The notes under the pieces are model-generated. The model did not search any database. It was not told the origin of the DNA and worked only from the letters and a program-made list of their open reading frames with translations. The translations under genes and the position numbers were made by a program. From Orientallactaga sibirica (Eukaryota; Chordata; Mammalia; Rodentia; Dipodidae), in contig JAEOAD010000699.1 of NCBI GenBank assembly GCA_036365145.1, positions 10,451,001 through 10,515,000 of the forward strand: DNA of 64,000 bases. The letters are read 5' to 3'. Shown piece by piece: positions 21,205-32,073 of the stretch; position 1 is the stretch's first letter, and each line of letters begins with the position of its first letter.

Positions 21205-21912
21205 TTTTTTTTTAAATATTTATTGACAACAAAACATACTTACTCAAAACCAAAAGGTACATGAATCTGCTTCCAAATTTTTCCCTCCCTCCCCTTCCCC
21301 TTTAGAACTCCACTCTCCATCATATCCCTCCCTCTCTCCATTAGTCTCTTTTTTAATATGATGTCATCCTCTTTTACTTCAAAAGAAATGAGAAAAGGGT
21401 AAGGGAGACAGAGGAGGTGATTGTTAGAATGAATACAGCAAGGTCATTGGATATAAAGGTGGCCAATTTCTGTCTGGGCAGTTGCATTGTAGGAACTTTG
21501 ATTAGATGACATGTAAACTATTGCAGCTATTTATTGGCTAGAACTTCCATTCTATCCAGCCTATGTGATATTATGGGGCTTTTCCTAAGAGAAATAACAG
21601 AGGTATTATAGAATGTATTCTTTATCCCTGAGCCTTGGAGGGTTTTGAATAGAGATGTTTCTTGGGAGTGCTGGGCTAAACTTCTCCATTTATGTTTCTT
21701 CTCAGCACTATGTTGCTTTTTTTTTTTTTTTTTTTTTTTTTGGATCATCCCAGTGGTCATCGCCAGGCACTCTGACCTGGAATTAAAGAGGGTGGTCTTC
21801 TCTAACCAGAAGTGGGATTAGCATTAATGTGTGAATATGAGCATTACATGTGTAGTATTTTCAGACATTGCAGCATTTCAGGATTTTTGGGAATAGTATA
21901 TACATTTAGATA
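21205..21912 (-). mobile_element. L1 3' UTR fragment, type A
   Basis: 'aatatttattgacaacaaaa', then 'aactccactctccatcatat' and the 'ctgagccttggagggttttg' block shared with 9195-10400. A T run of about 26 sits at 21715-21740. Confidence 0.85.
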
Positions 21913-22045
21913 AGGGCATCTGGAGATAGCAGTTTGCAGTAGCTGGATTCCGTGCCAGATGCCCATTCTGGAGATTTTTTTGCCCATTTTTTTTCTCTCT
22001 CTTTCTCTCTCTCTCTCTCTCTTTCCCTTTTTCTCTCTCTCAACT

Positions 22046-22085
<40 letters not shown>

Positions 22086-22110
22086 TAAAATTTTTATAGA
22101 TAAAGAATCA
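21913..22110 (+). mobile_element. Dip 3' fragment with (CT)n and (AT)n
   Basis: Only the Dip 3' half is seen ('gcatctggagatagcagttt ... gcccattctgg'). It is followed by CT-rich sequence at 21990-22040 and (AT)n at 22049-22081. Confidence 0.7.
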
Positions 22111-22700
22111 TGATGTGTGTAATTTTCAAATGGCTCAGCCAACACATACACACACATAAAGAGAGAAAATAAATTATGTGCACAAATGTACTATTCTTTC
22201 AAGTTCTCTATATCTCTAAAAATTGTAGTAGAATATTAGAAAACCATAAAGGTTAGATTAATTCAATTTTAAAATCAGATCATGTTACTGTTATATGTGT
22301 CAGGGACCTTTCTTATTTTACCTCTAGCAATTTTTGAGATCTTTTCCAGTTCTGCTTTTGAAATAAATTAGTATTAAGAATAAATTCATCATGAGGGCCA
22401 AGCAGAAGTCAAATAAGAATCTACCTCACAAGGAGATGGGACTTCTCCCTATAATGCTGAAGAGGCAGACCCATATAATCTTCTATCTTGTGTTAGCCTT
22501 TTGACCAGGTTAACACCTTCATAACTTTCTCTTTTTCTCCAGTACTTATGATATCCCAACAACTACCATGGTAACTGGAAACTTACCTTAAAAACTCAAA
22601 ACGCAACAACAAATACCAAAACTACCAAATAAGTCTGACTGAAAGCAATGTGCTTGGATGTGGCAAGCATCTCCCTTGCTCATGCACATTCACTCTTGGC
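22111..22700. other. Unique sequence, nothing recognised
   Basis: AT-rich with a short (CA)n near 22143-22156. No gene or repeat assigned. Confidence 0.4.
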
Positions 22701-22870
22701 AGCCAAAACACAGCCTCTGGTGCAAGTTGTTTTGCTAAGTACTTACTTAGCTTATCAGGTAGGATAGTTTTAATGCTCCTTTGACAAATGGGGAAATGGG
22801 CTGAAAGTAGTAATTTAACTGGTCCAAGCATAAAATGTGATAGAGCAAGACCTAAAACACAGCTGATGCT
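22700..22870 (-). mobile_element. MIR SINE remnant
   Basis: 'tttgacaaatggggaaatgg', 'aatttaactggtccaagca' and 'gatagagcaagacctaaaac' follow the reversed MIR core. The 113-codon antisense ORF across it is chance. Confidence 0.65.
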
Positions 22871-23460
22871 ATGAGTAGGGCCAGCAAGAAACAATGGAGA
22901 ATCTGACTTGGAATAGATGGGAGATGTTGACAGGCATGAGAAGGAATCAGACCAATGCAGCAAACCAGAAGTAAAGTGGCTTACTTTTTAGGAAAAAAAG
23001 AGTCATATGGCTTATGAGAGAGTCAGGGACATAATGAGATTTTCCTAAAGTGTTTCCTCTTATTCAGAATTGTAGCTGAGTACCTAAGTCTGAGGACAGG
23101 AACATCCTGAGTTCAGAAAGCCTATGATAGACTATAGTGATTGGGGTTCCCATCTCCTTACAGGGATGACCTGCCCTCCTTCCCCTAACCTGATTTCAGC
23201 AGGCGCTGGGGAGTATGAATAAAAGCTGTTTTTTCTCTCCCCCTGAGTGTGTCTGTGTAGGAGTGGGGAAGGACAAGGGGGAGAAGAACTTCAAGGAACC
23301 TTCTTACAATGTTTAAAGGGCGAGGAGGCATCCATAATTTATTTATTCATAACACACCTTTACGTAGCTGGTACCAATACTAATTGATCTGACCTTGTAC
23401 CCCTGAGTAGGGGGAAAGATGGAAGAGTGACAGTTCTCAGAGGGAAGTAACAGCAGAGCA
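22871..23460. other. Unique sequence, nothing recognised
   Basis: About 600 bp of ordinary sequence with no identified feature. Confidence 0.4.
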
Positions 23461-23461
23461 G

Positions 23462-23560
23462 TACTATGTTTTGAGTATGTTTCCCAAATGTCACATGGTG
23501 AAAATGTAATCACCCATCATGTGTTGATATTGAAAATATTTGAAATATTTGAAAATAATG
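23462..23560 (+). mobile_element. MaLR LTR 5' fragment
   Basis: 'gttttgagtatgtttcccaa', 'catggtgaaaatgtaatcac' and 'catgtgttgatattg' are the opening of an MST/MLT-type LTR. The rest is lost at the L1 junction. Confidence 0.6.
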
Positions 23561-23564
23561 ATTC

Positions 23565-24510
23565 ACTTTTTAGTTAGCATACAAAGTAATGTGTTTCATT
23601 ATGTTATCTTCATACACCTGTGTCTTTTCCCCTTCACTCTGGTTGGTTCCCTTCTTCCAGATGGTGCCCCATTCTGTTTTAATGTCACGTGAACTCTATT
23701 CCCCTCCTCCACCCTCCTTTAATAGCTCTTCCACCAATCTCATCATTCCCTTTCTAATTCACGATACCCCACATACACACGCATGCATGTATACATACAA
23801 CGTTAAAGCTGGGTACCACACATGAGAGGAAATGTGGTATTTGTCTTTCTGAATCTTGCTTATTTTTCTTAACAAATGATTTCCAGTTCTATCCATTTTC
23901 CTGCAAATGTCCTGATCTGAGTTTTCTTTATAGCAGATAAAATTCCATTGTATATATTACATTTTCTTTATTCATCTGTTGATGGATATCCTAGCTGATT
24001 CCATTTCTTGACTATTGTGAATAGTGTAGCAATAAACATGGATGTGCAAGTATCTCTATAGTATGTTGACTTGGAGTCCTTTGGGTATGTAATCAAGAGA
24101 AGTACGTCTGGCTTGTACAGGTTATTTTTAATTTCTTGAGAAACTTCACACTTATTTCCATAGTGGCTACAACAGTTTACACTCCCACCAATAGTGAATA
24201 AAAATTCCCGTTTCCTCACATTCTCTCCAGCATTTGTTGTCATTGCTTTTCTTGATGATAGTCATCCTGACTGGGGAGAGATGGAATCTCAATGTAGATT
24301 TAATTTTCACTTCCTTGAGGGACAAGGATGTTGAGCACTTTATTTCCTGGACATTGTATTTCTTCTTTTTGTAGCTATTTAGGTCATAGGCCATTTTTTT
24401 ATTAGATTTGTTTTTGGGTTTTCTTTCTGTGGTGTTTAATGTTTATAATTCTTTATATTCTAGAACTAATCGCCTACATAATATGTAGTTGGATAAACCC
24501 TTTTCCCCCA
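23565..24510 (-). mobile_element. Older L1 3' end, type C
   Basis: The 3' UTR ('catacaaagtaatgtgtttc') leads into the antisense ORF2 C-terminus. The reading at 23968-24394 has fragments with NDNKCWREC and IHYWWECKLL, remnants of the ORF2 cysteine-rich end. Its 3' UTR is unlike types A and B. Confidence 0.85.
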
Positions 24511-24570
24511 AAATTGAGATGTTTGAAAGGTAACTGGAGTTTGAGGCCACCCTGAGACAGCACAGTGAAA

Positions 24571-25070
24571 GATAGGAAACTGGGTTAAGAAGGCTCAACT
24601 CTCATTCATGAATTAACCCATGCATGGATTAGTAGGTTATCACAGGAATGTGACTTTGTTATAAAGGTGAGCTTTGGGGCTGGAGAGATGGCTCAGCAGT
24701 TAAGGTGCTTGCCTGCAAAGCCTAACAACCTTTGTTCAATTTCCCAGTACCCACGTAAAGGAAGATGTACAAGGTGGTGTACTTGCATTGGCCAAAGGCC
24801 CGGGTGCACCCATTCTCTCTCTGTCTCTCTCTCTCATCTCTCTGCATGCAAATGAACAAATAAATAAGACGAGCTATGACACATTTACTCAGTCCTGCCA
24901 CATCATGCTCTCCACCATGCCATGATGCATCAAGGTCTTCACCCAAAGCCATGCTGATGTTGGCATCATGCTCCAGGATTTCCTAACCTCCCATTCTGCA
25001 TGAATGACCCAGTCTGTGGTATTCTGTTGTAGCAATAGAAAACAGACAATGAAAGCAGTCTAAGCTTAAA
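24571..25070 (+). mobile_element. MaLR LTR split by a Dip
   Basis: 24571-24676 ends 'gactttgttataaaggtgag'. The LTR resumes at 24869 and closes with 'cagtctgtggtattctgttg' and 'agcaatagaaaacagacaat', the usual MaLR 3' end. A 30-bp B1-like scrap lies just upstream (24537-24570). Confidence 0.7.
24677..24868 (+). mobile_element. Dip SINE inside MaLR LTR
   Basis: 'gggctggagagatggctcag' through (CT)n to an AAATAAATAAG tail. The short target gagctttg / gagctatg flanks it. Confidence 0.93.
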
Positions 25071-25399
25071 TTATTTCATGTGGCAAGGAAATAAGACTCT
25101 TCCAGCATGAGCCATCTTGCCTCCAGCCACCTGCTGGTTTGTCATGGGAGGGGGCCACCCACAACAAAGGAGACCCAACAACAAGATGAGTGAGCTATTG
25201 GTGGCAAGAGCTGAGGAAAGAAGAGAGGTTGATTGAATCTGAATTTCTCAAATAAAAGTTGTTGGTCAGTTCAGAAATGCCTGCAAATGGAGGTAAATCC
25301 TACATTCAGTTGTTTCACAATAAAGCAGATGGATTTTTCATTCAATATTCTCTCACTTCTTGCTTCCCTGTCATGTAGTTATTTTCTGTGATTTAAAAT
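25071..25399. other. Unassigned sequence, possible old LTR
   Basis: The blocks here and at 25670-26045 have an LTR feel. The latter ends with 'ccccaataaactcactcatt', which resembles an LTR polyadenylation region, but I cannot name a family. Confidence 0.3.
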
Positions 25400-25410
25400 A
25401 TTCCCTCCTA

Positions 25411-25659
25411 GGGCTGGAGAGATAGCTTAGCAGTTAAGGCACCTGCCTGCTAAGCCTAAGAATGCTTGTTCGATTCGCCAGGTCCCACGTTTGGCCAGAT
25501 GCAAAGTGATGCAAGGGTGCAATGCTGCACTTGCCCACAAGGGGGTGCACACATCTGGATTTCATTCACAGCAGCTGAGAGGCTGCTGGTGTGCCCATTC
25601 TCTATCTGTCTCTCTCCAAATAATAATAATAATAATAATAATGATAATAATAATAATAA
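25411..25659 (+). mobile_element. Dip SINE, long-body subfamily, with TSD
   Basis: It carries an extra internal block ('gcaagggtgcaatgctgcac', 'cacaagggggtgcacac') and 'cagcagctgagaggctgctg' not found in ordinary Dips. The tail is (AAT)n. The TSD ttccctccta is exact (25401-25410 and 25660-25669). Confidence 0.95.
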
Positions 25660-25669
25660 TTCCCTCCTA

Positions 25670-26046
25670 GAGAGAGGAAGGAAACATACCAGTCAGGAAG
25701 CTGAAGAAACGTACAAGGCTGGGGAAACTCAGAAAGCTCCAAGGGCTACAAGCCTCCTCCCCAAGTAAACATTTGCCGCTAGGGAGAGGAGACTCCAGTA
25801 GAGCTGCCTGCAAGTGAGGCACGTTACTCAGAGATGTCACTCTTGTGAGTTGTCAACTATCTTGGGGTGGGATTTTCAGTGATGCAGCTGCCAAGTGTCA
25901 CCCATGTCCTCTAAGGAACCCCAATAAACTCACTCATTCATCAAAACAGATTTGGGTGAATTGTTTCTTTGGTTTGTCATCAGTGCCCTACCTGGGGCCA
26001 ATAGATGTACATTCATGTCACCCTGGGAAAAGTCACACAATATTCA
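25670..26046. other. Unassigned sequence, possible LTR end
   Basis: It contains 'ccccaataaactcactcatt'. No gene is seen. Pairing it with 25071-25399 as one LTR is only a suggestion. Confidence 0.3.
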
Positions 26047-26069
26047 TTGAGAACATTTTCTAACTTTAA

Positions 26070-26236
26070 AAATTTTTTTTTTTTTTTTTTTTGGTTTTTC
26101 GAGGTAGGGTCTCACTCTAGTTCAGGCTGACCTGGAATTCACTCTGTATTCTCAGGATGGCCTCGCACTCACGGTGATCCTCTTACCTCTGCCTTTTGAG
26201 TGCAGGGATTAAAGGCATGCGCCACCACGCCTGGCT
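26070..26236 (-). mobile_element. B1 SINE joined to a Dip
   Basis: T-rich tail, then reverse B1 ending 'gcgccaccacgcctggc'. It abuts the next Dip with no spacer. Confidence 0.93.
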
Positions 26237-26457
26237 TTTATTTATTTATTTATTTTTTATGAGAGAGAGAATTGTCATGCCAGGGCCTCTAGCCACTGCA
26301 ATCGAACTCCACACACGTGCATCACCTTGTGCACATTCATGACCTTGTGCATATTCATCATCTTGTGCATCTGGCTTATGTGGGTCCTGGGGAGTCGAAC
26401 CTGGGTCCTTAGGCTTTGCAGGCAAGCACCTTAACTGCTAAGCCATCTCTCCAGTCC
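26237..26457 (-). mobile_element. Dip SINE with internal triplication
   Basis: Within the body, the unit 'caccttgtgcacattcatga' is repeated about three times (near 26320-26372). The head ends 'gccatctctccagtcc'. Confidence 0.93.
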
Positions 26458-26460
26458 TTT

Positions 26461-26813
26461 AAAAAAACCTTTTATTGATAACCTCTATACATATACACAA
26501 TATACCATGATCATAATCCTTTCCCAACACCCTTCCTTCCCCCTCTCCCTTAGCCCTATTGAATTGCTTCTTCTTTCCAACTAGTCCCTGTTCTATTTTG
26601 ATGTCATCCTATTTCCTCCTTCTATTATGCAGGTGCTAGGTAAGCCACTGTGAGGTCATGAATGCTTTGTGACTGGAAGACAGTGTTGCAAAGCACTCCT
26701 GCCTTTCCTTAGGCTCTTATATGCTTCCTGCCACCTTTTCTGAAATGGTCCTTGAGCCTGGGAAGATGTGATAGAAATGTCTAATTTAGTGCTGAAAACG
26801 CCACTGTCTCTTA
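26461..26813 (-). mobile_element. L1 3' UTR fragment, type A
   Basis: 'ccttttattgataacctcta' through 'gccactgtctctt', about 350 bp. The sequence then breaks off into 'atgagaacattttt', which matches the left flank at 26047 and is the probable TSD. Confidence 0.85.
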
Positions 26814-26826
26814 TGAGAACATTTTT

Positions 26827-27045
26827 TGTTTTTATTTTTTAATTTTATTATTTGACAGAGAGAAAGAAGGAGGGAGAAAGAGAGAGAGAGAAAATGGGTG
26901 TGTCAGGGCCTTCAGCCACTGCAAACAAACTTAAGACACATGCACCACATTGTACATCTGGCTTATGAGGGTCCTGGGGAATTGAACTTGGGTCCTTTGG
27001 TTTTTCAGGCAAACACCCCTTAACTGCTATGTCATCTCTCCAGCC
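26827..27045 (-). mobile_element. Dip SINE with TSD
   Basis: Flanked by tgagaacattttt (26814-26826) and tgagaacattttt (27046-27058). The head ends 'gtcatctctccagccc'. Confidence 0.93.
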
Positions 27046-27059
27046 CTGAGAACATTTTT

Positions 27060-27460
27060 CAAAAAGTATTTTAAAAGATTAATTTTGTCTACATTTTGTG
27101 TACATTTATGATTATTCTGAATATTTTATCAATTTGGATATTAGAAATTCATAGGCTTTCTCAATATTATTATTATATACATGGTAGAAAAGGTATTTGA
27201 CAGGTGTAAGATCCTGGGTTCAATGCTTAGTGCAATGAATAATTATTATTCCATGCAAATATTTTCCCCAACATTCATGTCATAAAGAATTAGAGTAAGT
27301 TAATCTAACTGTGTACATATAAGAATATTCTATATTTTGAAATATAATGACTTTGCTGTCCTATACTTTACTGTAATTTCTTTTCTATTGGAAGAATGTT
27401 GTTACTTGTTTGGGTAAAAATGATCCTATATGTTTCTGCTCCAATGAATTAAAAATTATC
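27060..27460. other. AT-rich unique sequence
   Basis: No repeat or gene recognised. Confidence 0.4.
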
Positions 27461-27464
27461 ATTA

Positions 27465-27678
27465 TTAAAAAATATTTTTATTTATTTATTTGCAAGAAAG
27501 AGAAAAAAGAGAGTGAGAGAGAATGGGCATGCACACTAGGGACTCTAGTGGATGTAAACAAACTACAGACACATACGCCACTTTGTGCATCTGGCTTTAC
27601 ATGGGTACTGGAGAATTGAACCCCAGTCATTAGGCTCTGTAGGCAAGTGCCTTAACTGCTGAGTAATCTTTCTAGTCC
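27465..27678 (-). mobile_element. Dip SINE, first of a run of three
   Basis: 'aatatttttatttatttatt', GA tract, body, then 'agtaatctttctagtcct'. The most diverged of the three, so probably the oldest. Confidence 0.92.
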
Positions 27679-27694
27679 TAAGATATTATAATTT

Positions 27695-27889
27695 TTAAAA
27701 AATATTTAATTTATTTATTTGTGTGTGTGAGAGAGTGAATGGGCATGCCTGGGCCTCTAGCCACTGCAAACAAACTCCAAGTGCATGTACTACCTTGTGT
27801 ATCTGGCTTACATGGGTCCTAAGGAATTGAACCTTGGTCCTTAGGCTTTTCAGGCAAGCACCTTAACCACTAAGTCATCTCTCCAGTCC
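27695..27889 (-). mobile_element. Dip SINE, second of three
   Basis: It is separated from its neighbours by 'aagatattat' and 'aaaatattat', copies of one target. A short (GT)n replaces most of the usual GA tract. Confidence 0.92.
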
Positions 27890-27899
27890 TAAAATATTA

Positions 27900-28125
27900 T
27901 TTTGAAAATATTTTATTTATTTATTAGAGAAAGAGAGAGAGAGAGAGGAAGGGAGGAAGGGAGAGAATGGGTGCACCAGGGCTTCTAGCCACTACAAATG
28001 AACTCCAGATGCATGCACCCTCTTGTGTATCTGGCTAAAGTGGGTCCTAGGGAATCAAACCTGGGTCCTTTGGCTTTTCAGGCAAGCTCCTTAACTTAAG
28101 GAACTTAAGCTATCTCTCCAGCCCT
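27900..28125 (-). mobile_element. Dip SINE, third of three
   Basis: Flanked by aaaatattattttg and aaaatattattttt. It has an odd small inverted block 'cttaacttaaggaacttaag' near its head. Confidence 0.92.
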
Positions 28126-28351
28126 AAAATATTATTTTTAACCACAAAGATTTTGCCACAGTTTTTTTATCTTCATCATTACAGATGTCAATGTGAATTT
28201 ACATAGCATTAACAATATCAGATTTTTGTTTTGTTTTGTTTTTTTTGTTTTGTTTTGTTTTGAAGAAGGGTCTCGCTTTAGCTGAGGCTGACATGGAACT
28301 CACTTTGTAGCCCAGGCTAACATTGAAATCCTGATGATCCTCCTACCTCAC

Positions 28352-28952
28352 TGTTGCCATCAACTCCATGTTACTGAGATGAACTTCCAACCAGACACAG
28401 TTTGTGGGAGGAAGGGATTTATTTCATCTTACAAAGTCCAGGGGAAACTCCATTAATGGTGGAAGAAGCTGCTTACTGCCATACATCCAAGTAGAGAGAA
28501 ACAACTGCAGCAAGCAAGCACCAACACCAGCAGACAGCACGAAGCTTCAGAGATCAAAACATTCTGCACATATTTTTTGGCTGGAATTAAGATTGGCCCC
28601 CAGTGACACCTCCTCCAAACAGCCTCTGGAGACTTAAGCAAGAGCCTTAGTCTTAATTAAAAATGCCTGAGGTTGGGGCGGGAGAGATGGCTCAGTATTT
28701 AAAGCATTTGCCTGCAAAGCCTAAGAACCTAGGTTCAATTCCCCAGTGCCCACATAAAGCCTAATGCACAAGGTGGCACATGCATCTGGAGTTTGTTTGC
28801 AGGGGCTAGAGGCCCTGACACACCCATTCTCTCTCTATCTATATGCCTCTCTCAGTCTTTCTCAGATAAATAAATTAATAAAATGAAAACTAAAAAAATT
28901 TTTTTTTAATACCTGAGGCTATAGGAGACATATATTCACATTCAAACCACCA
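28352..28952 (-). mobile_element. LTR-like repeat (MaLR type) inside B1
   Basis: Reverse copy of the family at 241-630: 'ggaggaagggatttatttca', 'gtggaagaagctgcttactg', ending 'cacattcaaaccacca'. A Dip is inserted in it. Confidence 0.6.
28675..28906 (+). mobile_element. Dip SINE with TSD
   Basis: 'ggggcgggagagatggctca' to a T-rich tail. Flanked by aaatgcctgaggtt and aatacctgaggcta. Confidence 0.93.
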
Positions 28953-29114
28953 TGCTTGGTCAACCAATTTGTGGAAGTAAAAGTGTGAGCTGCCACGCCC
29001 AGCTTCAATGTCAGAATTTTTACTTTTGACATAATAAGCCTATAAAATCTGTGTTTCTACGTCATAAATTGGGTGGTGGTGGGGGGAAACCATCATTATT
29101 GGAAAAGCCTGGTT

Positions 29115-29235
29115 TTCTTTATTGTTTTGATAGGGGCTTGCTATGTAGACCAGGTTGACATCACACTCACTATGTAGCTCAGGCTGACCTCTAACTCTTT
29201 CCTGAGCCTCTTGAGGGCTTGAGCCACCATAATCA
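29115..29235 (-). mobile_element. Old B1 fragment
   Basis: 'gcttgctatgtagaccaggt ... tgagggcttgagccaccata' follows reversed B1 but is strongly diverged. Confidence 0.6.
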
Positions 29236-29355
29236 GAATCTGCTACTCTATTTTAGTAAACCTTTTTTTGCAAATGTAAATAGACTATTGTAATAACCTT
29301 TACAGATTTCTTCTCTTAATGGAGCCAGTATGTTAATACTTATATTTTCACTTTA

Positions 29356-29390
29356 AAAATCTATTTATTTATTTATCTCTGAGAGGGATA

Positions 29391-29462
<72 letters not shown>

Positions 29463-29661
29463 GGAAGGGAGAGGGAGAAAAAGAGGGAAGGAGAGGGAGA
29501 GGGAGAAAACAGGTGCAATAGGACCTCCTGCTATTGCAAATGAATTCCAGATGTATGCATCACTTTGCGCATCTGTCTTTACATGGGTATTGGGGAGTCC
29601 AACCTGTGCTGGCAGGCTTTGCAAGAAGTGCCTTTAACTGCTGAACCATCTTCCCAGCCCT
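29356..29661 (-). mobile_element. Dip SINE with (GT)n(GA)n
   Basis: The tail side has (GT)n of about 18 units at 29395-29431, then (GA)n and GGGAGA repeats to about 29505. The body then ends 'accatcttcccagccc'. The simple repeat gives misleading ORFs on both strands. Confidence 0.92.
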
Positions 29662-30585
29662 CTTTTTACTCATAAAATGAATTTAGAAAAATCACTTGAT
29701 CTAGGTAAAAGCTCATGTTTCACAGAGAAGTATGAAAATATACCTTCTGGATCACACAGTTTAAGATCTAGTGATCTTAAGATAACTACTCAATTTCAAG
29801 CAGGTTCTAACGCTCCCTGGTTGTCATTTAATTACTGGCATTACTACAGACCTTACGGGTTTGGTAAATGTCAACAAATATTTGTGGAAGATTATAGGTT
29901 CATTGTAAACATTCACAAAAATAGAAATTTGGTATTTAATTTCTCACTACAGATAATATTTTTCTTATTTTTAACCTAGTTTCCCCAAAATGTGATGCAT
30001 TAAATGCTCATTGCTATTAAATGCTCATAGCTATTAATGAATAGCTACAGGTTTATAAACATGTTAATGTAGAGATAACATATTTGCACATAAATAGATT
30101 CCTATGTAATTTTATACAATGTCACAAGTCTACTTAGGAAGAATGTTCAGACTCTTTTCTAAACCCTCTCTGAAGGACTACTCAACCCTATCTCTTGTAC
30201 CTATTCTACATACATCTATTCTATTATTTTTTCTGTATCCCATTAATATTGACAAGCACAGCTGGCTGATATGCAAGTGATTGGCAAGGGCAAGAATATT
30301 GGATTTGTCTCCCACTGTTCCCAAGAGTGGATGAAGTAGCTGTCCCTAGTCACTTTTTCTCTATATACTTTTGTCAGGAAGCATGCCTGCAAACTATCCT
30401 TGAAGGGAGTTATTAAATTTAGTGCATTAGGAAAAGGTCAAGTGGCTAGATTTAAGCTTGTGTTAAGGTGCGAATTCTGTTTACCACACTGGGGTTTACA
30501 CCCTTTCAACAGAAGCTGGAAGTACAAAGTGGAATTAATTATAACACATTCATCCTAGCTTAATGACAATGTCTAGTTTCTCATG
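29662..30585. other. Repeat-poor unique stretch
   Basis: About 900 bp without a recognised repeat. A 100-codon forward ORF (29677-29979) has no recognisable features. AT-rich, no CpG cluster. Confidence 0.4.
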
Positions 30586-30587
30586 AA

Positions 30588-30880
30588 AATCTAGGACTGG
30601 CAAGCATAAGGACCTGAGTTTTATCCCCCAAACCCATGGATAATGTTGGTCATAGTGATATATGCTTGTATTTCAATCTTGGGGAGGTAAAGACATGGGA
30701 TTTGCTGGTCAACCAGTCCAGCCTAATTGGTGAGTTCCAGGAAAATGAGAAAGCCTGTCTCACAAAAGATGTATGACATTCCTGAGGAATGAAAGCTGAG
30801 GTTATCCTCTGTCTTCCACACATATGCACACTCACATGCATAGATCTGTCATGCACATGCATAAAATTAAAAATAATAAT
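30588..30880 (+). mobile_element. B4-like SINE
   Basis: tRNA-like head ('ggcaagcataaggacctgag'), B1-like middle ('gggaggtaaagacatgggat ... ggtgagttccaggaaaatga') and a tail with 'cacacatatgcacactcaca', the B4 layout. Confidence 0.7.
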
Positions 30881-30884
30881 CCAG

Positions 30885-31655
30885 CTCACACACTAAGCTA
30901 GATTTGTCAACAAACAACTGGTGTAAGCTGGGATTGTCTTGGGCAAATATAAGAATATTTCCACCCTAAGCCTGGGGAAGGAAATGATAAAAGTAAATAG
31001 AATTGAAGAAAAATAATGCAAAATGAGCAGGACAGATGTAAATACTGAGGTGAGTAGGTAAGAACCTAGCAGTAGCAGGAAAGGTGTGGCATCTGGACAA
31101 GATGTTGAGGCACTTGTCACCCAGTGTAAGGGAGAATCCAAAACTTGGGGGAATGACTTAAAATGGCTACCCGTGTCAGCCGGACACTCAGTGAGTTGAC
31201 ACTATTAATAAGCTGACCAGTTCCACACAAATGAGTGCTCCCAGCCACTGGTGAGCAGAGTGAGCTCTTCCCTTTCCTGAAACCAGGCAAAGCCTATGAT
31301 CATGCATCAGGGAGTGAGGATGTGGAAACTGATGCTGTCTTTGTGTCCTTTCTGGAGAAATGTCCAAAGAAAATGAAGGCACTCCTTTTCACAATAACCC
31401 ACCAAGTTCATCACTTTCCCAAAGGTGCCCACCCACAACAAAATTCCAGATCTTCACTGACTTTTGCTCCCAATCATTACCATCATTATTATTCAGTATA
31501 CTATTATTTGTTGGTGACTGTTAGCAGTTCACACTGCAAACTTGACCAGAGCTGTGGAGGGATCCTTTTCATAGAACGCACAGCTGACCTAATGAATAGG
31601 CAAAAAGAGTTGTGCACTAAAACCCCTCCCTCTGAAATATCTGAAACATCACTGT
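30885..31655. other. Unique stretch with a 141-codon ORF
   Basis: A forward ORF at 31235-31660 encodes 141 residues with a His-rich run (HYHHYY) and no domain I know. It reads into the repeat that follows, which argues against a real gene. No promoter or splice pattern stands out. Confidence 0.35.
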
Positions 31656-31656
31656 G

Positions 31657-32038
31657 GTAGTTTGAATATCAAATGTCTCCCGCTGTCCTCATGTGCTTGT
31701 GATTGGCAGAGCCTTTAGGAGGTGGAGCCTTACTAGCTCCCTCTTATTGCTTCCTTCCAGCTGATGAGACAAGATATGATACCCTGGCTGTCTTCTCTGC
31801 CATGCTTTCACTATCAGGATGGAGCTTCCACTCAAAACTGCAAACTAGCAGTTAGAAAGATGGTTAAGTGGTTAAGACACTTGCTGACAAAGCTAAAGGA
31901 CCCAGATTCGATTCCCCAGTACAGACATAAAACCAGATACACAAGGAGGCGCATGCATCTAGAGTTCATTTGCAGTGGCTAGGAGGTCCTGGTGTGCCCA
32001 TTCTCTCTCTATCAGTGTCTCTCTTGTTCCCTCTCAAA

Positions 32039-32073
<35 letters not shown>

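Larger units (their letters stand above)
28216..29004 (-). mobile_element. B1 SINE split by an LTR-like element
   Basis: The B1 3' part (28255-28350) stops at 'cctcctacctca'. Its 5' part resumes at about 28975 ('taaaagtgtgagctgccacg' to 'cccagc'). The outer flanks aatatcagattttt and aatgtcagaattttt form the TSD of the whole. Confidence 0.8.

Noticed and set aside
25071..26046. Solo ERV LTR split by a Dip
   Set aside because: Only the 'ccaataaactcactc' stretch suggests an LTR. Ends and TSD could not be found, so I left it unassigned.
27465..28140. CRISPR-like array of regularly spaced repeats
   Set aside because: The repeated units are about 200-bp Dip SINEs with tails and TSDs in a rodent genome.
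31235..31660. 141-codon ORF as a gene
   Set aside because: It runs into an LTR-like repeat and has low-complexity His/Tyr sequence. No known domain.
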